NCBI RefSeq assembly: GCF_030272615.1
Contig: NC_081407.1
Location: 97,695,897-97,759,896, forward strand
Direction of reading: 5' to 3'
Length of the DNA stretch: 64,000 nt
Source of the DNA: Cryptomeria japonica
Lineage: Eukaryota; Streptophyta; Pinopsida; Cupressales; Cupressaceae
The notes beneath the pieces are model-generated. The model worked only from the letters and a program-made list of their open reading frames with translations. It was not told the DNA's origin and made no database searches. Positions 11,729-23,848 of this stretch are shown in pieces. A program made the translations under genes and the position numbers. Numbering within the stretch: the stretch's first letter is position 1; each line of letters starts with the position of its first letter.

Positions 11729-13371
11729 TTGGATAACTTATTGCATGAGAATGTTGGCACTTCCTCCAACCCAACAAATGATGCCATTTATCCCAATTCT
11801 TTTCATAATTCTCATGATGATGATGAATCACTAACTAGCTTGGTCCAATTGGAGACAATTGACAATGAATTTGAAAATATTCAACAATGGACGAGTCAAC
11901 AATACCCGAAAAGTGAGGCAATCCCATTGATTGAAGGGTTAAAAAGAATGGTGTAAAGTGATAAAATTGGTGTTGATTTGTTGTGTGGTCTTTCTCATAT
12001 TGTTGACACTAATATCACACCTAGCAAAAGTTGTGCCAAAGTCCTTGGTTATTCTCAACCCACTAGTCAAGCTAGTCATTTCTTTCCTATGGCTAGATCC
12101 TTGCCTATTGTGCCTACATTTACATCTTCTAACCACTTCCACACAAAATGTTCATCATACACATGTTAGTCACGGGGGCAATCTCCTTAATCAAAACTCT
12201 TACATACCTCCTTTTGTGAGTCTTCCATTTGTATCCCAATCATCTCCTATACCCACATATCATAGTGTTCTTCCTTCTTACTCTTAACCTTCACCCATAT
12301 ACAACAATGTTACTCCATCACAATCCAATATGTCCAAACTCAATCCATGCACCGAAGCAACCATTAACAACCTTGCCCAAATTGTTACATCCCTACAACA
12401 ACAATTAGCTTCCATTACCCAATTTAAGTTTAATGTTCTCACATTTGATGTAGCAAACCCATTATCAAATGAAATTGTCCATGCTATCCCTCCTAAGCAT
12501 ATGGAAGTTCCTCAATTGGATTTGTACAATGAAAAAAGTGATCCCTTGACTCATATGAAAACATTTAAAACTTTGTGTAGTGACTTTGCTCATGAGCAAA
12601 GACATGGCTAAATTATTTACTTGACTCTTTAGGGATAAAGCTTTGCAATGGTATTGTTCTTTACATCCTTATTCTATTACATCATTTCAGAAATTAGCTA
12701 ATGATTTTATTCAACAATTTCACAATAATATTGATCCTAAAATTACTTTGACTGATTTGATTCATTGTAAGCAAGGTGTTAAAAAAAAAGTGACTGATTT
12801 TATTGATAGATATAAACATTGTATTCTCGAATTGCTTATCCTATGCCCGATCATGATGTTCAAAGAATTTTTAATGCTAATTTACAAAAAGACATTGGGG
12901 ATAGGCTTCTATTTTTTGAGTTTACTTCCTCTATGCAATCATGTGCAATGCTTCATAATTATCAGTTTCAAGTGAGTCAATTTGAATCATCTCCTTTAAT
13001 GGCTGTGATTGATAAGAATGAGAGTGTTCAACAATATTTTGTGAAGTTTAAATAGAACAAAAGATACGTCAAGATAAACAACAACATCACTACTCAAATG
13101 GTAGCCATGACATCAGGTGTGGCCCCTGTATCCAAAAACTTTAAAAAATAATTTAAACCTCTTTCTGAGTCTTTGCATAGTATAATGCCAAGATTGATAA
13201 CTAATAATGTGTTGAAAATTCCTCCCATCAAGTCAATTGATACCTCCAAACATTTATCATCTTATCATTATCCCAAAGCCTTTTGCCAATATCACCATCA
13301 ACTTGGTCATGATACTGAGAAGTGTTTATCTTAATGAGTAAAATTCAAGATTTCATTGATAATGTAATACC
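11729..13371 (+). pseudogene. gag: Ty3/gypsy gag (Tat/Ogre-like), broken by stops and frameshifts
   Basis: The first 75 codons (from the ATG at 11729) are acidic and Asn/Ser-rich. After stops, the frame from 12330 gives a helical segment and then the capsid signature: PPKHMEVPQLDLYNEKSDP, HMKTFKTLC, and after a frame change WYCSLHPYSITSFQKLANDF and IQQF. This matches the retrotransposon gag domain of plant gypsy elements (W..L...SI.SF..L...F...F). A further frame change near 12835 leads to RIAYPMPDHDVQRIFNANL. At about 13290-13330 the sequence CQYHHQLGHDTEKC is a zinc-knuckle-like motif of the non-standard kind seen in this gypsy group. No intact protein can be made. Confidence 0.75.
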
Positions 13372-13377
13372 ATATCC

Positions 13378-14861
13378 ATGGGTAGTGAGAATGACAAAGG
13401 AAACAAATCTGTAGCTCCTAATCATAGTCTCAAAATCTTCACCAATCCTTTATGTTCCCATTCTACTAATGTGGTTGAGTTTGAATCTCTTGCTATCCTT
13501 GGTGTTGAGTCTAATAATGTTGTGAATCTTGTTGACAACCCTACACCTCTTAAGGACCTATGTATTACATTTTATCCTAGTGAGATTATTGTTGCTCCTA
13601 ATGGCCCACTGTATATCACAATGAAGATCAAAGATAAAATCTCATGAGGATTACTCAATGGTCAAGTGTGTATTGTGTATGTGATCACAAAAGAATATTT
13701 TTACACTTTAGAATTGCATAAAGTAACATATGATAAATCTGTTGTTATGATCAAGGTGTATGATGGTTTTTCTTGCACTAACATTGGTTCTATTACTCTC
13801 CTCATTGATGTTGGTACTAAGTTCTTAGATGTGACTTTTTCTATCATTCCTACATCATATCAATTTTGCGTGAAGATGGGACATCAATGGCTCTCTTCCA
13901 TGACAACGATCCCTTCTACTATTCATAAATTTCTAAAATTTCGTCATAGTGGGACTATCATAACAATTAATCATAGCATGTACCAACCCATGATGTAGCA
14001 TGGAAATTTCTCCCTTGATTACTTTTGGCCTAAACAACTTCAACCTCTCAAGCCTCAAAGTGATGCCCTTTTCTATCTTATCAAAAGTGGAAAAATGGGA
14101 TGATATTATCTTTGGGTAAGCCTAGAGACCCTAGTCATATTCCTCCTCCTCATGATGGACTTGTTATCCTTCCCACACCTTCTATTTCTCCCATATATGT
14201 CGCAATACCACCTATTACATCTTACAAAGTAAATCTCTTTGCATCTCCTATTTATCAACCTAGTAGACCTTCTCCCATTCCTCCTCCTCCAAAAGAAGAT
14301 CCATTGATCCTCAACCTTCACAACCTTCGACTAAAACTAAAAGAAACTGTTGTGCAAGAGAATGCTAATGAAGATGTCGTGCTAAGGCTCGTGAACTTAC
14401 TTCTCAAACCATTTCCTCCCTTAAGACACTAAATGTTGAATTGGTCCCATTTGTCCAGCCTTCGACTAACCCTATGGAGGAAGTTCAACCTAAATCACCA
14501 AGATTAAAAACGCTTAAGAAAAATGATGGTTCATGCTCTTTTTCATATTAGAGATACTATTTTTCTTAATCTCGATGATGAAATGGATGATGATGTTCTT
14601 CATGCTAACAATGTTGATTCTAATGATTTCGATGATATGTATGAGCTTGTTGATGTTGATAATGATCTATCTAAACATTTTTCAAAAGCATTAATCCTAG
14701 CTCCTAGTGACAAACAAAGTGACTCATCATTAGAGAATGGTCCTTGTTTGGACCTTGCAATAGCTCCATCTACTGTGCTTAAAGTTGGTCCTCTTGCATC
14801 TTTTCCACCTACCCAAAATGATTTTAAAAAAGATTGGGATGTGGATGATTTACTTGATTAG
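13378..14861 (+). pseudogene. Gypsy aspartic-protease region with Pro-rich and acidic tail
   Basis: In one frame from 13378, with a TGA at about 13645 and a TAG at 13996, the sequence shows LLIDVGTKFLDVTFSII, then QWLSSMTTIPSTIHKFLKF. The second motif corresponds to the flap and PSTLHQ-LKF signature that ends the protease of Tat/Ogre-like gypsy elements. The active-site triad is degraded (DVG in place of DSG or DGG). Another frame then gives a proline-rich segment (14100-14432) and a strongly acidic segment (14523-14861, ending KKDWDVDDLLD). No reverse transcriptase, RNase H or integrase motif follows before the 3' LTR, so the element is non-autonomous or internally deleted. Confidence 0.6.
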
Positions 14862-15749
14862 CTTCATTCATGTCGTAGATTCTGTCTCCTCTCTTGCTTG
14901 TTTGTAATGTGTTTTCCCTGTGATGTGTTATGTTAGGTTCTTTTTGGTCGACCCTTGTCACTCTGTTGCTGCAAGGCAATAAAGAGATTGAATCTATTGT
15001 GGCATTCTTATATTTGTATCTCAATTCTTCTATATCTTGTCCCTTGTGTTGTCTACTTGGGGACGATGAAAAACATTGAGATTTCTTTTGGTCTCTTCCA
15101 TGTCGATGCGAAAGACACATGTTCCCTTATTCCATTGTGCTTATGGTTCCACTAACTTTGGGGGATGAGGTCAATTCAATACAAATATTCATGATATACA
15201 TTATTTATCATAAGAGCTTACTGACCCTAGAGTTGGTGGATCCCTTAAATGTGTTTTTTTGTTCTATGATCACTATCCTTTGATTTGTCCTTTCTTAGAG
15301 GCATATCATTGTGGTAACATACTTGTCTTTTGGATGCATGCTACCTTAAAGAAATTGCTCCTGATAAGGCGTATTCAATTGCTCTAATGTGAGGGCATAC
15401 GCTCTACTCAATGTTACACTTTACACATAGTTCTATGACATGTTTCGATACTCAAATTACTTTGCAAACTAAGCCTTTTGATTTGTAATTTGGTATTTTT
15501 TGTCTTTTCATGACTCATAGTAAGAAAATCTTACTAGGCTAGTAGTCATGATTCTCTGTTTCTTTCCTCTTTCTTATGATGTCCCTTTTATCTTGATATT
15601 GGAGTAGTAAGATCCTAAAGTTGTCGGGGGCTTAGTGTGTCTTGTCTTCACCTTGTCTTTTGATGTCTTGATGAAAGTTTTCAATGCAAACCTTTGTACT
15701 TTATCACGAGTATTCTTAGTCTCATACTCCCGCTAATGTGGTGGCTAAA
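14862..15749 (+). other. 3' internal region of the gag-protease element, no pol seen
   Basis: About 0.9 kb between the acidic ORF and the 3' LTR holds no recognisable reverse transcriptase or integrase motif in any frame, and no convincing polypurine tract next to 15750. Confidence 0.4.
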
Positions 15750-15880
15750 TGTAACATCCTAAATTGTACTCGCTTACAATTTTGTCCTTAATTAAGCCTC
15801 ACTTTGGAATTTCATCCTCTAAGGTTTGACTGAAGCATTGATTTTGTTCACACCCTTCACCCTTCACCTTTTCAACTTTC
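15750..15880 (+). repeat. Truncated 3' LTR of the gag-protease element
   Basis: TGTAACATCCTAAATTGTAC and the next 110 bp match the LTR start at 9970 with scattered differences. Similarity stops near 15880, so about 1 kb of LTR is missing. Confidence 0.65.
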
Positions 15881-17968
15881 CAAGGAAGTTGGAAAAAAGA
15901 TTAAAAAATCATAATATAATAAATTCCTCTGGCTATCTTATAGGTTGAACTCTATTGATTGTACAAATTCCCGAAGTCTAGAAGATATCTAATGCCTGAA
16001 AACTTAAATCCATTGAGATTGGAAACTTATTCTATGAAGGTTGATATATGTTAAAATCGAGCATTCGTCTAAATGTGTAACACAGGTTCGAGTTCGATGC
16101 TATACGTAAGGAATAAAAGTAATTGAACAATAAAATGCTAAGTAAAATGGTGAATGGACTTGGCAAGAAACTCGGGTAGGAGGGAACTTTGTGCAAAATG
16201 GAGGCTCAGAAAGGAAGATTCCATGAAAAGTCCACAAAGCTATCTAAATACACCGTGATGTGTAAGTATTGACAACATTCCAAATTGAAAATGGAAAGAT
16301 GCAAACGCAAATAATGGTAAGGTGTGAAAAGTTATCGGGCATGTATTGGAATAGATGATGAATCCATGCAAGGTTTATACATTCAAAGTTGAAAATGATT
16401 AAAATTCAATATAACTATTATGCAAAGTACATATTGCAAACTTGGGGAACATATACATTCATGAACTATTCCACACAATAGATGAATCCCCGAAAGTAGA
16501 TACGTGCCAAAGTTGAAAACCAAAAGCTCAGTGAAGTTTGATGTGTAGAGAAGAAGAAAAGGTTCAAATATATAAGGAAGTTGGGCTTTAAGGATTTATC
16601 CACAAAATGTAATTATACTCGAGAATGCCAAGGGACTTAGTTTCAAAAGGAGATTGAGAATTGATCAAGTGTGAAAGGATTGCAGCCTATTAGAAGTTCG
16701 GGGAATCCACCAAAGAATAGGTAAATCCAAACATTAAAGGCTCTTCTATAAACACAAAAAGCTGAAACTCATGACTAATGTTAGAACCTGAATTGGTTCA
16801 AGTGTTTTAGGATTGAACTCATAGTTGATATAGGGAGGAAGTTGATGATATTGTAATTTTTTAAGCTTTGGTAGACTACATATCCACAAAATGTTTAATT
16901 ATTTGAGTTGTCTTATAGGCCGAAATCTATGACTAATACGTAAATTATTCAAAACAAAATCAAACCATTAGATAAATGACATTAATGATGTGTTATGCAA
17001 GCACAAAGTCAATTGAGATGAATTTTCTGAAGTCCTCAATAACAACAATTTTTTATGATTTAAAAAAAATAAAAATAAAAATAAAATAATGTTTTATGAT
17101 TCAAAAATGAAAATAGATGAATCTCTTTTATGTTTTTTTTAAGAAATCATGGGATATGTCACTAACCCTAAATACATGGTAAGATTCATGTTTTATATTT
17201 ATTTAAACTCAAGGTCCCCAAAGATTGAAGATGCATTCGAGGGTGATCAAGAGAAAAAAGTTGTAAAAATTAAATATGAAGAACAATTTCAAGCTTGACA
17301 ATTCATAAAGGAAATCATGGAGAATGCTAGAAAGGGCACTTGAGGAAGGATGCTTAGCTTAAAACATTATGTGGAGGAACAATTGACAAGGAGTAAGATA
17401 TGGATGTTGATGCAATTAGGAGTTGGCTCAGGAAATAAACTCTTTTATTCAAGATTCCAGTTAGATGACATATTTGGAAAATGATTTATTTCAGGAAAGA
17501 TGCACTTTTCTTGTAAAGTAATAATAACTTTTTGGCTAAAATTTAATGTCATATTATAAAGCCAAATTTCTTATTTCTAGAAAAGCTACTATTTCATCTT
17601 TTTTTGCCTAAAGACATGATAATTTTTGTCTTATTATTAAATGTAGTTAGTTTAGGGTGTCTAGAAGCTCAATCTAGGCCCTCTCCTAGCCATTGATTCA
17701 AATTATAAAAACTATGAAAGACAACCTTCTCTCAATTGTAAAAGGTGGTTGAATAGGGATTGTTATAACCCAACATTTGAAGCCAATGAATAAAGCATTG
17801 AATTTTGTTGTTTAATTGGCTATATTCTCTCGTACATGCATGGTTCCTTTCTTCAATATTAGTTAAATTTTAGTGGTTTCAATGGTGAAGTGTAAAGATA
17901 TTTGATGGATTTATGGTTTATAACATTTGTATCTTGTTGATTGTTAGCTATAGTATATGGTTAGTTTG
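15881..17968. other. Unassigned A-rich DNA
   Basis: No long ORF, LTR or RNA signal. GGTTCGAGTTCGATGC near 16085 resembles a tRNA B box, but no cloverleaf or A box sits upstream. Confidence 0.35.
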
Positions 17969-18841
17969 AACCAGTGTTCCACGGGCGTTGGGGACGGGGG
18001 GACGGGGGGGACGCGTTTCCGAGACGGGGGGACCAAGGGCCTAAATTTGGGGACGGCGGGGGGACGGCGGCGGGGGGGTGGTGGGGTGGTGGTGCTCATA
18101 TACTTGTACATATACATATAGTACTTGAAAAACTAGTTTTGAAAAGATGTATGACAGTATTACAGTGTAAGAATTACATTTGAAATGAGACTATAGGAAA
18201 TTTGAAATACTAAATCTAAATACCAAGATTTCTAAGTTGTGTTGTTATATGGAGCCTAATCAAACTCGGAGGTTAGATTTTCCCTACTTCTATCGGCGCG
18301 GTTTCCCCCTATATTTTTCAACGGGGGTTTGGGGGCAGCGCCCCCAAGTTGGGGTCAAGGGGCAGCGCCCCTTGCGCGTTCCCTGTCGCGATACAGGGCG
18401 GGGTCGAGGGGCAGCGCCCCGCGAGGCCAAAAATACTTTTATTATTTTCTAAAGGCGTCGGGTGTTATTTTTCTATTGGCCCACATCCAATTAGAGTTAC
18501 CCCTTAACCCTCCAAAAACTTAAAAACTCACTTTTTTTTAAAATTTTAATTTTAAACATTGCATATAAGTGGGGGCGACAGGAGACGTCTGGGCGTCTCC
18601 CCGTCCTTGGAGAGACGTCTGCACGTCTCTTGAAGGACGGGGAGACGCCCAAACGTCTCCCAAGGAGACGTCTCCACGTCTCCCTGGGAGACGCGGGGAC
18701 GTCTCCGCGTCCTGGCGACATTTGGGTGGCGGTGGCGGGACGGCAGGGGACGTCGCGTCCCCGTCCCCCCGTCCCCGAGATGTTTCTGACGGGAGGACGC
18801 GCCCAAAAAGGGGGGGGACGCGTCCCCGTGGTTCACTGGTT
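17969..18841. mobile_element. GC-rich non-autonomous DNA-transposon-like element
   Basis: A GC-rich block stands out in AT-rich surroundings. Its ends form an imperfect terminal inverted repeat: AACCAGTGTTCCACGGG on the left and, reading inward from the right, AACCAGTGAACCACGGG. CAGTG...CACTG ends are typical of hAT transposons, but no clear 8-bp target duplication was found. The interior holds G-runs with GGGGACG words at both ends, three GGGGCAGCGCCCC palindromes (18331, 18359, 18408) and about eleven GAGACG/CGTCTC hexamers in about 150 bp (18570-18715) in alternating orientation. The only ORFs are low-complexity by-products; there is no transposase. Confidence 0.5.
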
Positions 18842-19524
18842 AACCTAATTTTGATGTTAGTTCAATTGTGAATGTTTGTTTAAATTGTGCCAATATTGGG
18901 AATTCAAATGAATGTTTATATAATTGGAAACTATTTCATTCCTTTGAAGATTGCACTATTTCTGAAGAATTGTGAGTTATCTTTGGTTAAGCAAGAATTA
19001 TTTTTATGAGAAATCTATCTATCTGTAGCATTAACCATTACTGTCATTTGTTCATATGTCATTAGCTTAGTTTCTCTAACCCTATATTTTGTCTTGTGTT
19101 TGAAGATTCCAATTAGTTTAGGAAGGAAACAAGAGACTACCAATAAGATGTTGTGTTTTGTTTTTAGGTTTCAAATGTGAAAAATCAAACAGGGTTTCAT
19201 AATAGTTTTAGATCTTCCAAACCCTTGTTGTTCAAATTCAAGCTTCTAGATATGTAAGTCCCTTTTTGATTACTAGAAAATCACATCGAATCATTGAGTT
19301 ATCTAAGTACAGTCAAGACTTGAGATATCAAAACCTTGTAGTTATTATATTCAAATAGTTAGATAGCATATAAGATTTTCTTGTTTAAGAGAGAATAGGA
19401 TATACTTTGTGTATTTTATTCTATGTATGTAGAAGTGCAAGATATGTCATCAACAAAGTTGGAGCTAGAATGAGGGCATGTTCAAATATTGAACAAGCTA
19501 GAACTAGTATGAGCTTTCACACGT
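18842..19524. other. Unassigned DNA
   Basis: AT-rich sequence with no coding, terminal-repeat or RNA signal. Confidence 0.35.
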
Positions 19525-20359
19525 TATTCCTGAGATAATGTTAGATCTCTTTTATGCTAAAAAATCTTAAAAATTAAAAAATACAAATTTTCAAGTCAAA
19601 ATGAGTGGGAAACCATTTCATATTTCATGTTGTCAGTATAGTCTTCTAGTAGATATTCCCTAGCTTCACATGGATTTGAATGAACAACAACATCCTAGGA
19701 ATTTGTCTTAGTTTGCATCTCCAAGTAAATGCAGAATTCATGACACCACTAAGCATGTTGAGCTTAATTGTTTAACCTTTTTGTCAAGAATGGAGTTAGG
19801 TTAACAAGGATTTTTTTCCCTTTTAGACGTACATGAACCATGCTAAAAACATAGAAAATTTTATGCTTGATCGTCGGGTGGCTGGAACTTGTTCCTACAA
19901 CTTTTGGTCTCGTTCAAGCATGGTTACATAGTTCAAACCCACCGTTTCTAAAAAATACACCTGTGGTTGAAATGACTTCCATCGAAGAAAAAATTGGTCA
20001 ATTAGATCATGTTTCTTGTCCACAAGATCCCAAAATTTGTGATAAAAATAGTAAAACAACAAAAAATGTATGGTTGACCTATGAAGTGGGTCCCACTGGG
20101 CATGCCATAAATGTGTGCAAGTAATTGTGAGTATGCTAAACAGATTGAAAATAAAACTAATATACCTATATTTAAAAAATATATGTAAAATATGCTGAGA
20201 GATATCTTAAAATAGAAGAGAAATATCTTATAATAAAAGAGAATCATCTCTAAAATAAATGTTCTTCTAAAATACTAAACACCAAGAATACAAATCCATT
20301 AAAGTTGCGAGGTTTCTATTTTATTTGGAGTAATAAAATAACACCTCCACAAAAGATGA
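19525..20359 (+). repeat. Repeat H, copy a (uninterrupted)
   Basis: About 835 bp that recurs at 29465-29578 plus 30614-31332 and, in part, at 43685-44410. This copy lacks the gypsy LTR that splits or borders the others: it reads GTCAGTATAGTCTTC where copy b has a solo LTR, so it is the empty site. All three copies run into the same copia-type LTR. A plus-strand frame (19867-20124) ends ...GPTGHAINVCK, but copies b and c carry a stop in it, so I do not call a gene. Confidence 0.8.
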
Positions 20360-20726
20360 TGTTGGCTTGATGATGATTGTAATGAATGACTTCATATGTT
20401 GTCATTGATGAAACATGTACACACACATATGATCACATTATCTACTGGTGTTACTTCAAAGTTATTTGTATTATATTGCTACCGGTATTAGAAGTTTTGC
20501 TTAGAGAGTATCAAACCGATACATGGAGACAACTAGTATATATGTATATACAGGAATGACGTGACACCAACCTGAAGATCCAGTGGAGATTATCAAAGGA
20601 GCAATGAAATACAATTACATGTTGATATGGTTAACTCCTACCAGTATTGATGTTCCAACTGGTATTCATTGATTGTGTGATGAGTTACCCTAACCGATAA
20701 TTTTTGACGGTAATTTGTGATGAGTT
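20360..20726 (+). repeat. Start of copia-type LTR, copy a (interrupted)
   Basis: Begins TGTTGGCTTGATGATG and follows the LTRs at 31333, 44411 and 50741 for about 367 bp, up to TGTGATGAGTT. There another LTR in the opposite orientation interrupts it. The remaining roughly 700 bp of this LTR copy is not found further right in the window. Confidence 0.8.
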
Positions 20727-21946
20727 TGATGAATACTAAGAGGGGGGGGGTGAATTAGTATACCAAAAAATACTATACTTAAACACTTTAACAGTCTAGC
20801 AGTAAACTGGTAAAACAGTTTCACAAACAAACCGGTTAACACACATGCAAACCAAATAGCAAATAAGGCATTCACCCATAGAAGCGCAATCACCATAACA
20901 CAAGAGATTTTAATGTGGAAATCCAAATGGGAAAAACCACGGTGAGATGAAACTCACAAGTAACTATCTGCAGAATAGTAACCAGATCGGTTAAGGTCAT
21001 ACAATGTTCTTTACCAGAGCAGATCCTATTAGGAATCTCAATCTCTATTAGGAGATAAGTCCGATTAAAGACTACCTTCTGAGAGGATTTCAGATCCAAA
21101 GATGTGAACCACCTTGTTAGAGGATTTATAAAGGCTTTTCTGGGCCTACCCGGTTAAGGGTTTTTGACTTGTCAAAGATGTGAGTAATCAACAAGTGAAT
21201 GATCTAGAAAATGGCACAGTCTGCTTGATTAGATCCATTGTAGCTCATTGCTAATGCATTTCAGCATTACTTCAGTCTTCAATAAATCCACACTCTATTA
21301 CAACTCATAGACTTGATCTTCTTAGTTAAGATCACACATACAAGAACTTCATCAACCACCAAAAACCTAACAACTACTCACATACACACACCCAAAACCC
21401 TAGACATGATGTCCTTAAAAGGAATTTGATTTCATGTCGGTCCTATAGGATTACATTGCAAGTTCCTAGGTTCATTATATCTAGACACATTTGGTAACAC
21501 GACACAAAATCACCGTCAAAGTGTCGGTGGATGGTAACTCATCACAAAAATATACCGGTTGGTAACTCATCACAGAGTATTACTGGTTTATATAACTTTT
21601 CTGGTTACTGGTTGGTAACTCAGAGTAATGCCGGTTCAAATTATAAAACAGATTACCGGTTGACAAAGATTGAAGACTGGGAAAAAGATAACTGCCGCTT
21701 CTAGCTCCTTAGCTTTGCTCTGCTTGAGATCCTCAAACCGCTTGAGCTCTTCATGCCTCTTGGGTCTTCATACCACTTGAGATCGGTAAACACTTTCTGC
21801 ATAACATCGATAGTCTAAAGACTACAACATAATACTGGTTTGGAACAAATACTAGTTGAGCATAATTCATACATTCAAAAAGTGATCTCATAGCAAGTGT
21901 GTGTCCATCAATGACAATCACAACATAATCATCAAAAGTGCCAACA
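20727..21946 (-). repeat. 3' LTR of a minus-strand copia-type element
   Basis: On the minus strand this 1220-bp block starts TGTTGGCACTTTTG right after a polypurine tract and ends in a C-run (CACCCCCCCCCTC) followed by TTCATCA. Both ends, and shared segments such as CCTAGGAA and GACATGAAATCAAA, show it is a diverged relative of the LTRs at 44411 and 50741. Confidence 0.75.
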
Positions 21947-21958
21947 ATCTCCCCCTTT
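21947..21958 (-). promoter_or_regulatory. Polypurine tract
   Basis: The minus strand reads AAAGGGGGAGAT immediately before the LTR start, the same context as at 50729-50740. It would prime plus-strand DNA synthesis. Confidence 0.75.
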
Positions 21959-22261
21959 GGCATTGGTGGCAACACTTAGGAAAATTTTTGAAATCTAAGT
22001 GTTTTACAATAAAATTATGCCATAATCAAAATTACTCCCCCTAAGCATATACACTATCCCTTTTGCAGAAAATACAATGTATACTACTACCTTACAGAGA
22101 TAGACATGAAAGTATACATAGCATGCATCAAAATTTAAATACAGAATACTACTCCCCCATCAAAATTTTAAATACAAAATACTACTCCCCCTTTGCCAAC
22201 AATGACAAAGTACAGCTGAATAAACCCTGTTCCATTAGCATTAAAAACTGATTTAAAGAGT

Positions 22262-23110
22262 TTATGACAATAAAGAGTGAAACTTGTCAAAAACTAATTT
22301 AAAGTCTTGCATAAATGTTTTCATGGATAAGGACCATGATTCAAGCAATGAGGTAGCAACCTCATTCTCCATTTGCATCTGATAGACCTGCTCTTCCATG
22401 ACATCCAAGGTACTCATCTCTTGAGTGACCGTTAGGGCATCTAGATTTAGATAGCATTTCTGAAGAATTCACAGTCTTGGTAGTAGGACCAGTTGTAGTT
22501 CCTGCAAATTTCGTGTCCAGTTGCTTATCTCTGTCTCTATTCTTGCAGACTGGAGTTGAAACCGGTGAGCGGTTTGTCCATATGTGGAGAAGGAATCATA
22601 TGGCATTTTGAAGGTGCTAATGAATGACTGCATATCAGATTGCAGTTTGTCTTTTTGAGCAAGTACATCATCACAGAAGAGATGGGGTTGACATATCCTA
22701 AGTAGTAATTTTCCCTCATCCATTGCATCTCTAATGTCCTTCTGTTCCTTTTGAAGTTCTAATGGAAGCTCATTCAACTTCTTCACCAAGGTAGTGTTCA
22801 GAGCCTTTTGATGTTCCTTCTTGGCATTCACTTCAATAACCTCTTCCAAGCTTTGGACTTGGTCTTCCACAACTATGCATAGGAGTTTCAGTTGGGTAAG
22901 AGAGGAATCGGTACTGGGGAGGTTGGTACCGGGTATCAAACCGGTAAGAGTGTCCACCGCAGCTTGGATCACATATTGCTCCTTCTTCCTCCTTATTACT
23001 TCCAGGCATTCTTGAACCACCTTAATGCTTTGTAGCAGCTTTTATTCATTTGTAGACTCGAGGTCAATGGGACTAGTGTTGGTTAACGGATTGGATTTCT
23101 CAAAATTTAC
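22262..23110 (-). pseudogene. ORF-X2: C-terminal helical part of an unknown retroelement ORF
   Basis: The frame enters near 23110, has a TAA at about 23042, is open for 183 codons (23020-22469), has a TGA at about 22469, and ends with TAA at 22262. The open part is almost entirely charged helix with heptad-like spacing (for example LEEVIEVNAKKEHQKALN and LPLELQKEQKDIRDAMDEG). The tail contains STLDVMEEQVYQMQ and LLESW, which match CTLDVMEEFCTQI and LLETW at the end of ORF-X4. It also lies just upstream of a PPT and 3' LTR, as ORF-X4 does, so the two are homologous. Upstream coding sequence is missing after about 23110. Function unknown. Confidence 0.6.
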
Positions 23111-23848
23111 AAATAAATACTCTTGTTGCCCAAATAGAAAACTAATGATAACCAACAGTTGGGTAAATAATTATTGTTCTTACCCTCTGCATTAAGGTAC
23201 AACTCCCTATATAATATTCAATGAATTTTGAATAATTTTCTCTTTATGTGATTCACTTTTAACCAGAAAGTAAACAAAAGGCTTCAACATTCATTAGTCA
23301 ACACAATATGAATGCTTAATGATGGATAATGAAATTCATAATAAGACATTTGATCTCAAATGGAAATTAACTCTCAGGATGATAAAAGAATGTTTGAATT
23401 CTGATTGACACTCACTCATGTCTCAGAGGACAAGGGGAATCGGAAAATTCAAAAGCTTACAGCTAGTTTCATTTACCAAATTGATTTGCAGACTTCAAAT
23501 GAAAAATTAGAGAAAAGAAATTGATACACGAACACATAATCATTCCAACAGAAATTTTATGCATTCAAAACACACAGGTTTCTCAAGTTGTATCATATAT
23601 TTCATTCCACTCAAAGATGGGTATTTCACTGAAATTACAAGTGAAATTAGTCTGGTCCTTCAAGTTTTACACCAAAAAATTCTATATCGTGGAAAAACAT
23701 CCTTACAAATATATATAGCCACCAGGCTTAATTGTCTTTTTAAATAAAATGCAAATATGAAATTCCAGAAACAACTGCCTATAACTGAAATTTAACTAAA
23801 CGGCTACAAGCTGTAAATAGAGCCATAACTAAAAGAACAAAAACCGGC
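23111..23848. other. Unassigned AT-rich DNA, possibly 3' UTR of ORF-X3
   Basis: No coding or LTR signal. It lies directly downstream of ORF-X3 on the minus strand. Confidence 0.3.

Noticed and set aside
16080-16105. Sequence resembling a tRNA or SINE B box
   Set aside because: No A box at the right distance and no cloverleaf could be drawn.
18237-18871. Overlapping frames rich in Gly, Arg and Pro
   Set aside because: They arise from G/C-run repeats of the GC-rich element and are open on both strands; no protein signal.
20002-20247. An 81-codon hydrophobic minus-strand frame also present at 30975-31220 and 44053-44298
   Set aside because: The three loci are copies of the same repeat H and differ little, so shared openness is expected; AT-rich sequence gives such Phe/Ile/Leu-rich frames by chance.
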